From contig NZ_JBHYFV010000001.1 of assembly GCF_051859345.1 (NCBI RefSeq), forward strand, positions 124,001-188,000: a stretch of 64,000 nucleotides of DNA, written 5' to 3'. The number at the start of each line of letters is the position of its first letter. Position 1 is the stretch's first letter. The DNA comes from Marivita sp051859345 (GTDB lineage: Bacteria; Pseudomonadota; Alphaproteobacteria; Rhodobacterales; Rhodobacteraceae). Of this stretch, positions 19,943 to 29,663 are shown piece by piece. A program made the translations under genes and the position numbers. The notes under the pieces were generated by a model that did no database searches, was not told where the DNA came from, and was given only the letters and a program-made list of their open reading frames with translations.

Positions 19943-20635
19943 ATGACCCAGCCAGTTCTCGACCTCAAAGATGTCACGCTCAGCCTCAAGGGCAATGCCG
20001 GAATGGTCGAGATCCTGCACGGGATCACCCTTTCTGTTCACAAGGGCGAGACTTTGGGCCTCATTGGCCCATCCGGATCGGGGAAATCCTCGCTGTTGAT
20101 GGTGATGGGTGGGTTGGAAAATGCCACGTCGGGCAGCGTTGTGGCCTTGGGGCAGGACCTGACCGCGATGGACGAAGACGCCATGGCGCGCTTTCGTCGC
20201 GATCACATGGGTGTTGTGTTCCAGTCCTTCCACCTGATTCCCACGATGACAGCTTTGGAAAACGTGGCGACACCGTTGGAGCTGGCAGGCGAAAAAGACG
20301 CTTATGTCCGCGCGCAGGCAGAGCTCAAGGCGGTTGGTCTGGAAAGCCGTGCCGACCATTACCCGGCGCAGATGTCGGGCGGTGAACAGCAACGCGTCGC
20401 TTTGGCGCGCGCCTCTGTCACCCGTCCGGAAATCCTTTTGGCGGACGAACCGACCGGAAATCTGGATGGCGTGAACGGTCAGGCGATCATCGACCTGCTT
20501 TTTGATCTGCGGGACCGACATGGTGCAACGCTGGTGCTGGTGACGCATAGCCGCGAACTTGCGGCCAAATGCTCTCGGGTGGTTCGGTTGACCGATGGTC
20601 ATATTTCTGATGGCGCGATGAAGGCGGCCGAATAA
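19943..20635 (+). CDS. ABC transporter ATP-binding protein, YbbA/LolD type
   Basis: A 230-aa ATPase with Walker A GPSGSGKSSLL, Q-loop VFQSFHLIPTMTALENV, signature MSGGEQQRVALARA and Walker B ILLADEPTGNLD, typical of the MacB/LolD/YbbA class that works with FtsX-type permeases. The stop overlaps the permease start as TAATG. Such complexes act as mechanotransmission machines or lipid/lipoprotein extractors. The divergent esterase suggests a shared envelope-lipid role. Confidence 0.92.
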   Translation: MTQPVLDLKDVTLSLKGNAGMVEILHGITLSVHKGETLGLIGPSGSGKSSLLMVMGGLENATSGSVVALGQDLTAMDEDAMARFRRDHMGVVFQSFHLIPTMTALENVATPLELAGEKDAYVRAQAELKAVGLESRADHYPAQMSGGEQQRVALARASVTRPEILLADEPTGNLDGVNGQAIIDLLFDLRDRHGATLVLVTHSRELAAKCSRVVRLTDGHISDGAMKAAE

Positions 20636-23163
20636 TGGCCCTTGCAACTGCGGCTCGTTTCGCCCGTCGTGAATTGCGCGGTGGCCTCAAAGGTTTTCGC
20701 ATTTTCCTCGCCTGCCTTGCATTGGGTGTCGCCGCGATTGCGGGCGTTGGGTCTGTACGGTCTGCCATCCAGTCCGGTCTCGAAGCGCAGGGATCCATCC
20801 TTCTTGGGGGCGACGCCTCGGTTGAATTCACCTACCGCTTTGCCGAACCGGACGAGCGCGCCTATCTCGAAAGCATTTCCACCGGACTCTCTGAAATCTC
20901 TGATTTCCGGTCCATGGTTGTGCGCGATCCGGACGGCGATGCCGAGCGTGCGCTGACACAGGTCAAATCCGTGGACGAGGCATATCCGCTTACCGGTGAG
21001 GTCATCCTTGATCCACAAATGGCCCTGGCCGATGCGTTGGAGGGCAACGGAACGCACCCCGGCGCAGTCATGGCACCGCTGCTTGCTGATCGTCTGGGGT
21101 TAAGCCCTGGTGACAATTTTCGCCTTGGCACGCAGGATTTCATCCTGTCAGCCATCCTGGTCCAAGAGCCGGACAGTTCCGCAACCGGCTTTTCCCTTGG
21201 ACCCCGCACATTGGTGACGACAGACGCCCTGCGCGCCGCTGGCCTGCTGCAACCCGGCACGCTTTACGAAACCGAATACCGCCTGCTGCTGCCACCAAAC
21301 CCGGATCTCGACGCGCTGGAAACTGCAACCGAGTCGGCATTTCCAAACAGTGGCCTGCGCTGGCGTGATGCCCGAAATGGCGCGCCCGGAGTGGCGCGCT
21401 TTGTTGAACGGCTCGGCGCATTTCTGATCCTTGTCGGCCTTTCAGGGCTTGCCGTGGGCGGTATCGGCGTCTCAGCCGCGGTGCGCGCGTATCTTGCGGG
21501 CAAGACCTCTGTGATTGCGACCCTGCGCACCCTTGGAGCGACCCGCGCCACGATCTTCCAGACCTATTTCCTTCAGATCGGTGTGCTGAGCCTGCTGGGC
21601 ATCGCCATCGGCCTTGTGCTGGGAGCCCTTGTTCCCATCCTCTTTGGCCCGTTGATCAGCGCCTCGCTGCCGGTGCCTGCGATCTTCACGATCCATCCCG
21701 CCCCCCTGATCGAAGCCGCCCTTTATGGTATCCTGACGGCGCTGGTCTTTACCCTTTGGCCCCTCGCCCGCACCGAAGACATTCGCCCCGCGATGCTTTT
21801 TCGGGACGCGCTTGACGGGGCCAGGATCCTGCCCGCGTGGCGCTATGTGATTGCCACATTGGTGTTGCTGGCTCTGCTTGTCGGTGTCGCATCGCTCTTT
21901 TCCGGCAGCCCCTTCCTGACCCTGTGGACCGCAGGTGGCCTGATCGGCGCGCTTGTGGTGCTGGTTCTGGCCTCCATCGCCATTCGCTGGCTTGCCAAAC
22001 GGTCGGGCAAGGCCACACGCGGGCATCCGGTCTGGAGGTGGGCACTGGCATCCATTGGCGGCCCTCGCGATGCGGCTGCGCCGGTTGTGCTGTCGCTTGG
22101 CCTTGGCCTTTCGGTCCTCGCCGCTGTGGGCCAGATCGACGGCAATCTGCGCACCGCCATCGACCGGGATTTGCCCGAGGTCGCACCCGCCTACTTCTTT
22201 GTCGACATTCAGCCCGACCAGATGCCGCAATTCCGCGAGATCCTGGAGAACGATCCAGCTGTGGCCCGGATCGACAGCGCCCCGATGCTGCGCGGAGTCC
22301 TGTCGCGCATCAATGGCCGCCCGGCACGCGAAGTCGCCGGGGATCATTGGGTTGTAACCGGCGACAGAGGCATCACCTACGCCACCGCGCCGGACGCAAA
22401 CACCCGCGTGGTCGCCGGCGAATGGTGGGCCCCTGACCACGACGGCCCACCCGAGGTCAGCTTTGCCATCGAAGAGGCCGAGGAAATGGGTCTCAGCCTT
22501 GGGGACGAGCTTACCGTGAACGTCCTTGGGCGTGACATCACCGCGACAATTACCAGTTTCCGCGATGTGGACTTTTCGACTGCTGGCATGGGTTTCGTGA
22601 TGACCCTGACACCCAATGCCCTGGAAGGGGCGCCACATACGTTCATCTCGACCGTCTACACTCCGCAGCAAGACGAGGCCCGCATCCTGCGCGAATTGGC
22701 CACCGCTTTTCCCAACATCACCGCGATCTCGGTGCGCGACGCGATCGACCGCGTCAGCGTCCTTCTCGAAGGCATCGGCGCGGCCGTGCGCTGGGGCGCC
22801 GCCGCGACATTGCTGACCGGCTTTCTTGTCCTGATCGGAGCCGCTGCCGCAGGTGAAGGCGCGCGCACCTATGAGGCTGCTGTGCTGAAGACACTTGGTG
22901 CCGGCCGCGCCCGCATTCTCCAGAGCTTTGCACTCCGCTCGGCCCTTTTGGGCGGAGCTGCGGGCCTTGTTGCCCTTGGCGCGGGTATCCTGGGCAGTTG
23001 GGCGGTCATGACCTTTGTCATGGACAGCAGCTTTGCCGTCGTCTGGCCTTCCGCTCTTGGCATTGTGGTTGGCGGTGTGATGGCGACCCTGCTTGCGGGC
23101 CTGATCTTTGCCTGGCGGCCCCTTGCTGCGCGCCCTGCGCAGGTTCTGCGCGCACGGGAATAA
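20635..23163 (+). CDS. FtsX-like ABC permease, YbbP family
   Basis: An 842-aa permease with an N-terminal membrane helix (about 20-40), a large periplasmic domain, a central block of helices (about 255-460, with VRAYLAGKTSVIATLRTLGATRATIF), a second periplasmic domain (about 500-705) and a C-terminal trio of helices (about 710-835). The two FtsX modules (VIATLRTLGA and AAVLKTLGAGRARIL) are the expected duplicated halves. Length and layout match YbbP. Confidence 0.92.
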   Translation: MALATAARFARRELRGGLKGFRIFLACLALGVAAIAGVGSVRSAIQSGLEAQGSILLGGDASVEFTYRFAEPDERAYLESISTGLSEISDFRSMVVRDPDGDAERALTQVKSVDEAYPLTGEVILDPQMALADALEGNGTHPGAVMAPLLADRLGLSPGDNFRLGTQDFILSAILVQEPDSSATGFSLGPRTLVTTDALRAAGLLQPGTLYETEYRLLLPPNPDLDALETATESAFPNSGLRWRDARNGAPGVARFVERLGAFLILVGLSGLAVGGIGVSAAVRAYLAGKTSVIATLRTLGATRATIFQTYFLQIGVLSLLGIAIGLVLGALVPILFGPLISASLPVPAIFTIHPAPLIEAALYGILTALVFTLWPLARTEDIRPAMLFRDALDGARILPAWRYVIATLVLLALLVGVASLFSGSPFLTLWTAGGLIGALVVLVLASIAIRWLAKRSGKATRGHPVWRWALASIGGPRDAAAPVVLSLGLGLSVLAAVGQIDGNLRTAIDRDLPEVAPAYFFVDIQPDQMPQFREILENDPAVARIDSAPMLRGVLSRINGRPAREVAGDHWVVTGDRGITYATAPDANTRVVAGEWWAPDHDGPPEVSFAIEEAEEMGLSLGDELTVNVLGRDITATITSFRDVDFSTAGMGFVMTLTPNALEGAPHTFISTVYTPQQDEARILRELATAFPNITAISVRDAIDRVSVLLEGIGAAVRWGAAATLLTGFLVLIGAAAAGEGARTYEAAVLKTLGAGRARILQSFALRSALLGGAAGLVALGAGILGSWAVMTFVMDSSFAVVWPSALGIVVGGVMATLLAGLIFAWRPLAARPAQVLRARE

Positions 23164-23272
23164 CAATCGCGAGACTGGCGAAAAGGCCGGACAAATGGCG
23201 ATATGACACCTTGCCCCGCAGCCATTCCCTTGGCATGCCCTTCGCAACAGCCGCAACAAACCGAGTCACCTC

Positions 23273-24145
23273 ATGTCCGATAGTTTGCCCATGACGATCC
23301 CCGCGCCGCTGACCCAGGCTCAGCGCACCCAGATCATCAACCTTGTCCGCCGGACCGCGCGCGCAGAAATCCTGCCCCGGTTCCGCACGCTTGGCACCAG
23401 CGATATCGACCAGAAATCCGGCCCGATGGATGTGGTCACAGCCGCCGACAGGGAAGCGGAAAAAATGATCGTGCGCGGGCTTCTGGCGATGTTCCCGAAT
23501 GCGCTCATGGTCGGCGAAGAAACCATGACCGAAGAAAAGATCGCCGCGCTGGCAGACGCAGAGATGGGCTTTACCATTGATCCGGTGGACGGCACCTGGA
23601 ACTTTGCGCACGGCCTTGCGACATTCGGCGTGATCCTGTCGATGACCCGATTTGGCGTGCCGGTCTTTGGCCTGATCTACGACCCGGTCACGGACGAACT
23701 GCTGATCGCCGACGAAACAAGCCATGCCCATGTCATTGCACCCCGCCGCCCGGCGCGGTCGGTTTCGGTGTCAAAAGGGGGCCCGATCGAAGAACTGAGC
23801 GGCTTTGCGTCGTTCTACAACCTGCCAGAGCCGAAACGCCCGCAAATGACGAATCTCATGACCCGGTTTCAGCGGCTCTATATGCTGCGCTGCGCGGCAC
23901 ATGAATTCAGGATGGTTGCCTTGGGTCACGTCGATTTTGTGCTCTGCTCCAATCTGACACCTTGGGATCACGCCGCAGGCGCGTTGATCGTGCGGCGTGC
24001 TGGCGGGCATGTCGCGTGTCTTGATGGATCGGACTACCGTGCCCAGATGCGCTCCGGTTACCTGCTTTGCGCGCCTGATGCGGCGACATGGGGCCGGATC
24101 AGGGATGCGATGTCCTTCTTGCTGGAAGACGACACCAAGAAATAG
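23273..24145 (+). CDS. inositol-monophosphatase family phosphatase
   Basis: A 290-aa magnesium-dependent phosphatase. Metal-binding motifs are GEETM (about residue 80), DPVDGTWNF (about 103-111) and PWDHAAGALIV near the C-terminus. The family includes inositol-1-phosphatase, histidinol-phosphatase (HisN) and 3'-phosphoadenosine phosphatases; the sequence alone does not decide between them. An ATG six codons downstream (MTIPAPL) is an alternative start. Confidence 0.88.
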   Translation: MSDSLPMTIPAPLTQAQRTQIINLVRRTARAEILPRFRTLGTSDIDQKSGPMDVVTAADREAEKMIVRGLLAMFPNALMVGEETMTEEKIAALADAEMGFTIDPVDGTWNFAHGLATFGVILSMTRFGVPVFGLIYDPVTDELLIADETSHAHVIAPRRPARSVSVSKGGPIEELSGFASFYNLPEPKRPQMTNLMTRFQRLYMLRCAAHEFRMVALGHVDFVLCSNLTPWDHAAGALIVRRAGGHVACLDGSDYRAQMRSGYLLCAPDAATWGRIRDAMSFLLEDDTKK

Positions 24146-24172
24146 CTACGCTCCGACAAACACGCTGCATCT

Positions 24173-24814
24173 TCACTGCGCCAGAACCACGTCCAACCGG
24201 ATATCCATATCCTGCTCAACGGCGTCCACCAGGTAATGTGCGACACTGGCGCGCGAAATCAGGCCATTGCGCCATGAGGATGCGTCCCGCAACACGCGAT
24301 ATCGCTCGGACCGCGCTCCTCTGGTCAGGATCACGGGGCGCACAATCGTCCAATCCAGCGCCGATTCCGTGATCAGCGCCTCTTGCCTGTCCTTGTCGGC
24401 GTAGGGTCTCCCCAAAACGGCGCGATGCCCCGCACGTTCGACCCAGCTCATCGCGGATTTACTGCGCCCCGCACCGAACCCGGTGACCGCAACCAGACGC
24501 GCCACTTCTGCCTTGGCCATCTGGTCCAGCAACACACGGGTCGTCTCGGAAAAAAGGGTCTCGGTCTCCCACAACATGGACACCCGCTCTGTGATACCAA
24601 GCGCATAGATCACAGCGTGCACCCCGAACAGCGCATTGGCCACATCATTCGGATTTCTCGCATCCCCGACAAAAGGCTCGATCAGATCGGATGGCTCAAT
24701 CGTGTCCGCACTGCGCGCAAAAGCCCGCACCGAAAGCCGCCGACCCACGGCCTCTTCCATGACGCACCGCCCGATGCCGGACGTCGCGCCCATGATCAGG
24801 ATCCGCGCACTCAT
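24173..24814 (-). CDS. NAD(P)-binding Rossmann protein (atypical SDR)
   Basis: About 213 aa starting MSARILIMGATSGIGRCVMEEA, an N-terminal dinucleotide-binding GATSGIG motif, followed by DLIEPFVGDARNPNDVANAL and VIYALGITER, typical of NmrA/SDR_a5-like proteins. A YxxxK dyad is not evident, so it may be a redox sensor or a divergent reductase. A longer start at 24865 is possible but lacks support. Confidence 0.78.
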   Translation of the reverse strand: MSARILIMGATSGIGRCVMEEAVGRRLSVRAFARSADTIEPSDLIEPFVGDARNPNDVANALFGVHAVIYALGITERVSMLWETETLFSETTRVLLDQMAKAEVARLVAVTGFGAGRSKSAMSWVERAGHRAVLGRPYADKDRQEALITESALDWTIVRPVILTRGARSERYRVLRDASSWRNGLISRASVAHYLVDAVEQDMDIRLDVVLAQ

Positions 24815-24870
24815 CTTGGATTGTCCTCGCAACACGTCGCAAAGCACCACTGCTGCGAAAGACACACCAT

Positions 24871-24984
24871 GTGGAAAAGATCGCCGCGATTTGCCGCAAC
24901 TGTCACCACGGGGATTGCAGCTTGCGCGGCGGCAAAGGCCTTGCCCCCGGCGCGCTGCATCAGATTCTCAAGGAAGCAATATAA
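24871..24984 (+). CDS. possible 37-aa Cys-rich protein or gene remnant
   Basis: A GTG-started frame reads VEKIAAICRNCHHGDC.. then a Gly-rich segment and ends LHQILKEAI. A C-x2-C-x4-C cluster and about 70% G/C at third codon positions look coding, but the ribosome binding site is weak and it is very short. It could be a small metal-binding protein or the 3' remnant of a longer gene (somewhat like DUF1636 metal-binding proteins). The rest of the 280-base gap between 24814 and 25095 shows nothing recognisable. Confidence 0.25.
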   Translation: MEKIAAICRNCHHGDCSLRGGKGLAPGALHQILKEAI

Positions 24985-25094
24985 GCGTGTCATATCGGTG
25001 AAACGTAGCGCAGGACACCGGGTTGCACAGGGCGTGCAACTTTTTCGCCAACGCCGGCCAAGGCGGGCAAATCTGCCCGCCCCGCATGACATAG

Positions 25095-27938
25095 CTACTC
25101 CGCCGCCTCGGCGTAATCTTCCATCGGCGGGCAGGTGCAGACCAGATGCCGGTCGCCATAGACGTTGTCCACACGGTTGACCGGAGGCCAGTACTTGTCC
25201 ACCCGGAAAGCCCCCGGAGGAAAACACCCCTGTTCCCGCGTATAGGGCCGGTCCCAGTCCTTCACGAGGTCCTCCATCGTGTGAGGAGCCAGTTTCAGCG
25301 GATTCACCTCTGCATCCATCCGACCCTCTTCGATGGCGCGGATTTCCTCGCGGATTGCCAGCATCGCATCACAGAAACGGTCCAGCTCTGCCTTGGTTTC
25401 CGACTCCGTCGGCTCCACCATCAGCGTTCCCGCAACCGGCCAGCTCATCGTCGGGGCATGGAACCCGCAATCCATCAACCGTTTTGCGATATCTTCCACG
25501 GTGATCCCGGCGGATTTCTCGAACGGGCGGACATCCAGAATGCACTCATGCGCCACCCGCCCGTCTTCTCCCCGATACAGCACGTCGAACGCCCCTTCCA
25601 ACCGCGTCGCGATGTAATTGGCGTTCAGGATTGCCACACGCGTCGCCTGTGTCAGCCCTTCACCGCCCATCATCAGGCAATAGGCCCAAGAGATCGGCAA
25701 AAGCGACGGCGACCCGAACGGAGCGGCGCTCACGGCACCCTCGCCTTGCAACGGATGCGACGGCAGATGTGCCACCAGATGGGCCTTCACCCCGATCGGC
25801 CCCATGCCCGGCCCGCCGCCGCCATGCGGGATGCAGAACGTCTTGTGCAGGTTCAGGTGGCTGACATCGCCCCCCAGATCGCCCGGCCGCGACAGACCGA
25901 CCATCGCGTTCATGTTCGCCCCGTCGATATAGACCTGCCCACCATGATCATGGGTGATCTGGCAGACCTCTTTCACGGTCGTCTCGAACACACCGTGGGT
26001 CGACGGATAGGTGATCATCGTCCCGGCAAGATGCTCTGAATATTGCTCGGCCTTGGCCCGAAAATCGACCAGATCAATCGACCCGTTCACATCGCATTTT
26101 ATCGGAACAACTTTCCAGCCCACCATTTGCGCAGACGCCGGGTTGGTCCCGTGAGCGTTCACCGGAATAAGGCAGATATTGCGATGCCCCTGCCCGTTCT
26201 CGCGGTGAAATCCCGCAATGGTCAGAAGTCCCGCATATTCGCCCTGCGCCCCGGAATTGGGCTGCATCGAAATGGCGTCATAGCCTGTGATCGCACAAAG
26301 CTTGTCATTCAAGTCCGCGATCAGGTCCCGATATCCCGTGACCTGATCATCCGGGACATAGGGGTGAATATCCGCAAATTCACGCCAGCTGACCGGCATC
26401 ATCTCGGCCGCCGAATTAAGCTTCATCGTGCAGGACCCCAGCGGGATCATCGCCCGGTCCAACGCCAGATCCCGGTCCGCCAGACGCCGCATGTAGCGCA
26501 TCATTTCGGTTTCGGCCCGGTTCATGTGGAAGACATCGTGCTGGAGATACTCGGATTTGCGCAGCAAGGCATCCGGCAAACGGTATTCCGGTGTCAACGA
26601 GTCGTCCCTCTGAAGCAACCCAAACGCCCGCCACACGGCCTCGATCGTTGCGGGACGGGATTTCTCATCCATCGAGATGCCGATCTTGGTCTTGCCCACC
26701 GGACGCAGGTTCAACCCCTCACGCACAGCCGCCTGCAACACCCCGCGCTGCAAAAGGCCGACATCTACAGTGATCGTGTCGAAATATGCCTCCGGCTCCA
26801 CCTTGAAGCCTGCCGCCTCAAGCCCCTTGGCCAGCCGGACCGTCTTGCGATGGATACGCTGCGCAATTGCGCGCAGGCCCTTGGGTCCGTGAAATACAGC
26901 GTAAAACCCGGCCATGACGGCCAGCAACGCCTGTGCCGTGCAGACATTCGACGTCGCTTTTTCCCGACGGATATGCTGTTCGCGCGTTTGCAGCGACAGT
27001 CGGTAGGCCTTGTTCCCGTGACTGTCGATGGACACCCCGACAATACGCCCCGGCATCGAACGCTTGAAGGCGTCTTTCGTTGCCATATACGCCGCATGTG
27101 GACCACCATAGCCCAACGGGATCCCGAAGCGCTGGGTCGACCCGACGGCGATATCCGCCCCCATTGCACCGGGCTCTTTCAACAGGCACAGCGCCATTGG
27201 GTCCGCAGACATGATCGCCACCGCGTCCGCCGCGTGCAGCGCCGCGATGTCATCGGTGAAATCGCGCAGATGGCCATAGGTGCCCGGATACTGGAAGATC
27301 GCGCCGAACACGGCGCCTGTGTCCATCTGGGACACATCCCCGACAATCACCTCGATGCCCAGCGGCGCTGCGCGGGTCTTCATGACCGAGATGTTCTGCG
27401 GATGGCAGTTCTCATCGACAAAAAACGCGCGCGCCTTCGATTTCGCCACCCGTTGCGCCATCGTCATCGCTTCGGCGCAGGCCGTCGCCTCGTCGAGCAG
27501 CGACGCGTTGGCAATCTCAAGCCCGGTCAGGTCGCTGACCATCGTCTGATAATTCAGCAACGCCTCAAGACGGCCTTGCGAGATCTCGGGCTGATAAGGC
27601 GTGTAGGCCGTGTACCAGGCGGGGTTCTCGAAGATGTTGCGCTGGATCGCAGGAGGAGTGACGGTGTCGTGGTAGCCCATCCCGATCAGCGAGGTCAGAA
27701 CCGTGTTTCGCGACGCCGTTTCATGCATGTGAAACAACAGCTCGCGTTCCGACAGGGCCTTGCCAAAGTCGAGCGGAGTCGCCTGCCGGATGCTGGCCGG
27801 CACCGTCTGGTCGATCAACTCATCGAGCCTCGACACACCCAGCACTGCCAGCATATCCGCCATCTCCACCGGAGACGGGCCGATATGCCGCCGATTGGCG
27901 AAATCATACGGCAGATAATCAGTGGCATCATAACCCAT
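25095..27938 (-). CDS. gcvP: glycine dehydrogenase (decarboxylating), P protein
   Basis: A 947-aa PLP enzyme that decarboxylates glycine and passes the aminomethyl group to lipoyl-GcvH. Both homologous halves are fused in one chain, as in most Proteobacteria; the catalytic half carries the PLP lysine Lys699 in LNLHKTFCIPHGGGGPG. I place the start at MGYDATDYLPYDF (27938) because it has a GGGAG site upstream and matches the family; the frame extends 34 codons further with no support. It is last in the gcvT-gcvH-gcvP operon. Confidence 0.97.
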   Translation of the reverse strand: MGYDATDYLPYDFANRRHIGPSPVEMADMLAVLGVSRLDELIDQTVPASIRQATPLDFGKALSERELLFHMHETASRNTVLTSLIGMGYHDTVTPPAIQRNIFENPAWYTAYTPYQPEISQGRLEALLNYQTMVSDLTGLEIANASLLDEATACAEAMTMAQRVAKSKARAFFVDENCHPQNISVMKTRAAPLGIEVIVGDVSQMDTGAVFGAIFQYPGTYGHLRDFTDDIAALHAADAVAIMSADPMALCLLKEPGAMGADIAVGSTQRFGIPLGYGGPHAAYMATKDAFKRSMPGRIVGVSIDSHGNKAYRLSLQTREQHIRREKATSNVCTAQALLAVMAGFYAVFHGPKGLRAIAQRIHRKTVRLAKGLEAAGFKVEPEAYFDTITVDVGLLQRGVLQAAVREGLNLRPVGKTKIGISMDEKSRPATIEAVWRAFGLLQRDDSLTPEYRLPDALLRKSEYLQHDVFHMNRAETEMMRYMRRLADRDLALDRAMIPLGSCTMKLNSAAEMMPVSWREFADIHPYVPDDQVTGYRDLIADLNDKLCAITGYDAISMQPNSGAQGEYAGLLTIAGFHRENGQGHRNICLIPVNAHGTNPASAQMVGWKVVPIKCDVNGSIDLVDFRAKAEQYSEHLAGTMITYPSTHGVFETTVKEVCQITHDHGGQVYIDGANMNAMVGLSRPGDLGGDVSHLNLHKTFCIPHGGGGPGMGPIGVKAHLVAHLPSHPLQGEGAVSAAPFGSPSLLPISWAYCLMMGGEGLTQATRVAILNANYIATRLEGAFDVLYRGEDGRVAHECILDVRPFEKSAGITVEDIAKRLMDCGFHAPTMSWPVAGTLMVEPTESETKAELDRFCDAMLAIREEIRAIEEGRMDAEVNPLKLAPHTMEDLVKDWDRPYTREQGCFPPGAFRVDKYWPPVNRVDNVYGDRHLVCTCPPMEDYAEAAE

Positions 27939-28076
27939 TGGAACGTCTCCCAGACTGTCGGAACGGCGCACCGTCCCCTGCTTCTTCTTTTCAAAAATAT
28001 GCCCGCCCAACGCGGCTTGACCTGCACGCCGCCGGATCAAGGGTGATCGGGCGGGGTTGCCCCCGCCACACCGATT
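27939..28076 (-). promoter_or_regulatory. gcvH-gcvP intercistronic region with two hairpins
   Basis: In the transcript, GGCGGGG-GCAA-CCCCGCC (complement of 28050-28067) forms a GNRA-loop hairpin ten bases after the gcvH stop. A second hairpin, GGGACGG/CCGTTCC, lies close to the gcvP start. Between them is GGGCGGGCATATTTTTGAAAAG, broken here as GGGCGGGC and ATATTTTTGAAAAG; from memory, similar A/T-rich strings recur after genes in Rhodobacterales. The gap may stabilise the gcvTH part or set the ratio of P protein. Confidence 0.4.
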
Positions 28077-28436
28077 TCAACCAATGAATTTCTTGTAGGC
28101 AGCCTCATCCATCAGATCATCCATCGCGGACATGTCCTCGATCTTCATCTTGAAGAACCACGCATCCCCCTCGGGATCATCGTTGACCTTGCTCGGCTCA
28201 TCCACCAGCACCTCGTTCACCTCGGTGATTTCGCCATCCAGCGGCGCAAGGATGTCGGACGCGGCCTTGACCGACTCGATCACCACGATCTCGTCGTCCT
28301 TGCTGACGGTTGTTCCCGGATCGGGCAGTTCGACAAACACCACATCACCCAGTTGCTCGGCCGCATGCGCCGTAATTCCTACAACCACTTCGTCCCCTTC
28401 GACGCGCAGCCATTCATGCTCTTCTGTGAATTTCAT
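28077..28436 (-). CDS. gcvH: glycine cleavage system H protein
   Basis: A 119-aa lipoyl carrier protein. The lipoylated lysine is Lys57 in IESVKAASD. It shuttles the aminomethyl intermediate from GcvP to GcvT and then to the dihydrolipoamide dehydrogenase. Length is slightly below the usual 125-130. It lies 18 bases downstream of gcvT and 138 bases upstream of gcvP. Confidence 0.97.
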   Translation of the reverse strand: MKFTEEHEWLRVEGDEVVVGITAHAAEQLGDVVFVELPDPGTTVSKDDEIVVIESVKAASDILAPLDGEITEVNEVLVDEPSKVNDDPEGDAWFFKMKIEDMSAMDDLMDEAAYKKFIG

Positions 28437-28454
28437 AGTTCCCTCTTGGTCAGA

Positions 28455-29579
28455 TTATCGTTTGAACCCTGCCGCGACGAAGGGCAGGGATGCAACTGTG
28501 ACAGGAAGGCGCTTGCCCCTGACCTCGCCAAAAAGCGCGGTTCCGTCACTTGCATGAGCCGTTTCGACATATCCCATGGCAACCGGGGCATTGACGCTGG
28601 GGCCAAAACCGCCTGATGTGACAACGCCGATCGGGTCTGCATCGGTCTCGTTGGCGAAAAGGGCGGTGCCTTCGCGCATCGGCGCGCGGCCCTCGGGCTG
28701 CAAGCCGACCCTGCGCCGTTTCGTGCCATCCGTCATCTCGCTCAGAACACGCTCCGAACCAGGGAACCCACCTGCGCGCCCGCCACCCGAACGGCGGGCT
28801 TTCTGCATTGCCCAGGTCAGGGCAGCCTCGACCGGAGATGTCGTCGCGTCGATGTCATGGCCGTAAAGGCACAAGCCCGCTTCAAGACGCAGCGAATCGC
28901 GTGCGCCAAGGCCAATGGCCTCCACGTCCTCGTGCGCCAGCAACGCCTGCGCCACCCCTGTGGCGGCTGCCACAGGTACGGATATCTCATATCCGTCTTC
29001 CCCGGTATATCCGGACCGCGACACCCAGCATTCTGCCCCCGCCAACGGCACTGTCGCCACATCCATGAACCGCATTTCGGCCACCATCGGATGATGCTCG
29101 GCCAGAACCGCCTCGGCTTTCGGCCCCTGCAAGGCCAACAACGCGCGGTTCTCCAGAAGTTTGACCGTCACCTCCAGCTCGAGAGCCGCACGCATCCGCG
29201 CCACGTCGGCCTCCTTGCAGGCGGCATTGACCACCACAAACAGATGATCGCCCCGATTGGCGAACATCAGATCATCGTCGATTCCACCTGCATCATTGGT
29301 GAAGAACCCATAGCGCTGCCGACCTTCACCCAAGCCAAGCACATCCTGGGGAATCAGCCGTTCCAGCGCGGCCTTGGCGGCTTCGGGATCTTCGGCGCGC
29401 AAGATCACCTGACCCATATGGCTCACATCGAACAGCCCTGCTGCCGCGCGGCAATGCAGATGCTCTTTCATCACGCCCAATTTGTATTGAACAGGCATGT
29501 CATAGCCCGCAAACGGCACCATCTTCGCGCCAAGCGAAACGTGCAGATCGTAAAGAGGTGTGCGTTTCAGATCGCTCAC
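28455..29579 (-). CDS. gcvT: aminomethyltransferase (glycine cleavage T protein)
   Basis: A 374-aa tetrahydrofolate-dependent enzyme that releases ammonia and forms methylene-THF. Family motifs include PLYDLHVSLGAKMVPFAGY, GLFDVSHMGQ, the folate-site SRSGYTGEDGYEI and GLGARDSLRLEAGLCLYGHD. I chose GTG at 29579 (VSDLKRTPL) because AGGAAGG lies about eight bases upstream; an ATG at 29636 would fall too far up towards the riboswitch. It is the first gene after the tandem glycine riboswitch. Confidence 0.96.
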   Translation of the reverse strand: MSDLKRTPLYDLHVSLGAKMVPFAGYDMPVQYKLGVMKEHLHCRAAAGLFDVSHMGQVILRAEDPEAAKAALERLIPQDVLGLGEGRQRYGFFTNDAGGIDDDLMFANRGDHLFVVVNAACKEADVARMRAALELEVTVKLLENRALLALQGPKAEAVLAEHHPMVAEMRFMDVATVPLAGAECWVSRSGYTGEDGYEISVPVAAATGVAQALLAHEDVEAIGLGARDSLRLEAGLCLYGHDIDATTSPVEAALTWAMQKARRSGGGRAGGFPGSERVLSEMTDGTKRRRVGLQPEGRAPMREGTALFANETDADPIGVVTSGGFGPSVNAPVAMGYVETAHASDGTALFGEVRGKRLPVTVASLPFVAAGFKR

Positions 29580-29663
29580 ACGGCATCCCTTCCTGTCCAA
29601 CCGGGTGCATGTGAAACCACAACCGGCATATTCCAAATCGCGCCAAAGCGCGTTCGTCCTATG

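Noticed and set aside
21472..23259. Long minus-strand frame opposite the FtsX-like permease
   Set aside because: It is rich in Gly, Arg, Gln and Lys, has no domain and covers a permease gene with strong evidence on the other strand.
26043..28046. Long plus-strand frame (667 codons) opposite gcvP
   Set aside because: The composition is Arg/His-rich with no known domain and it mirrors the third-position GC of gcvP. It is an antisense shadow.
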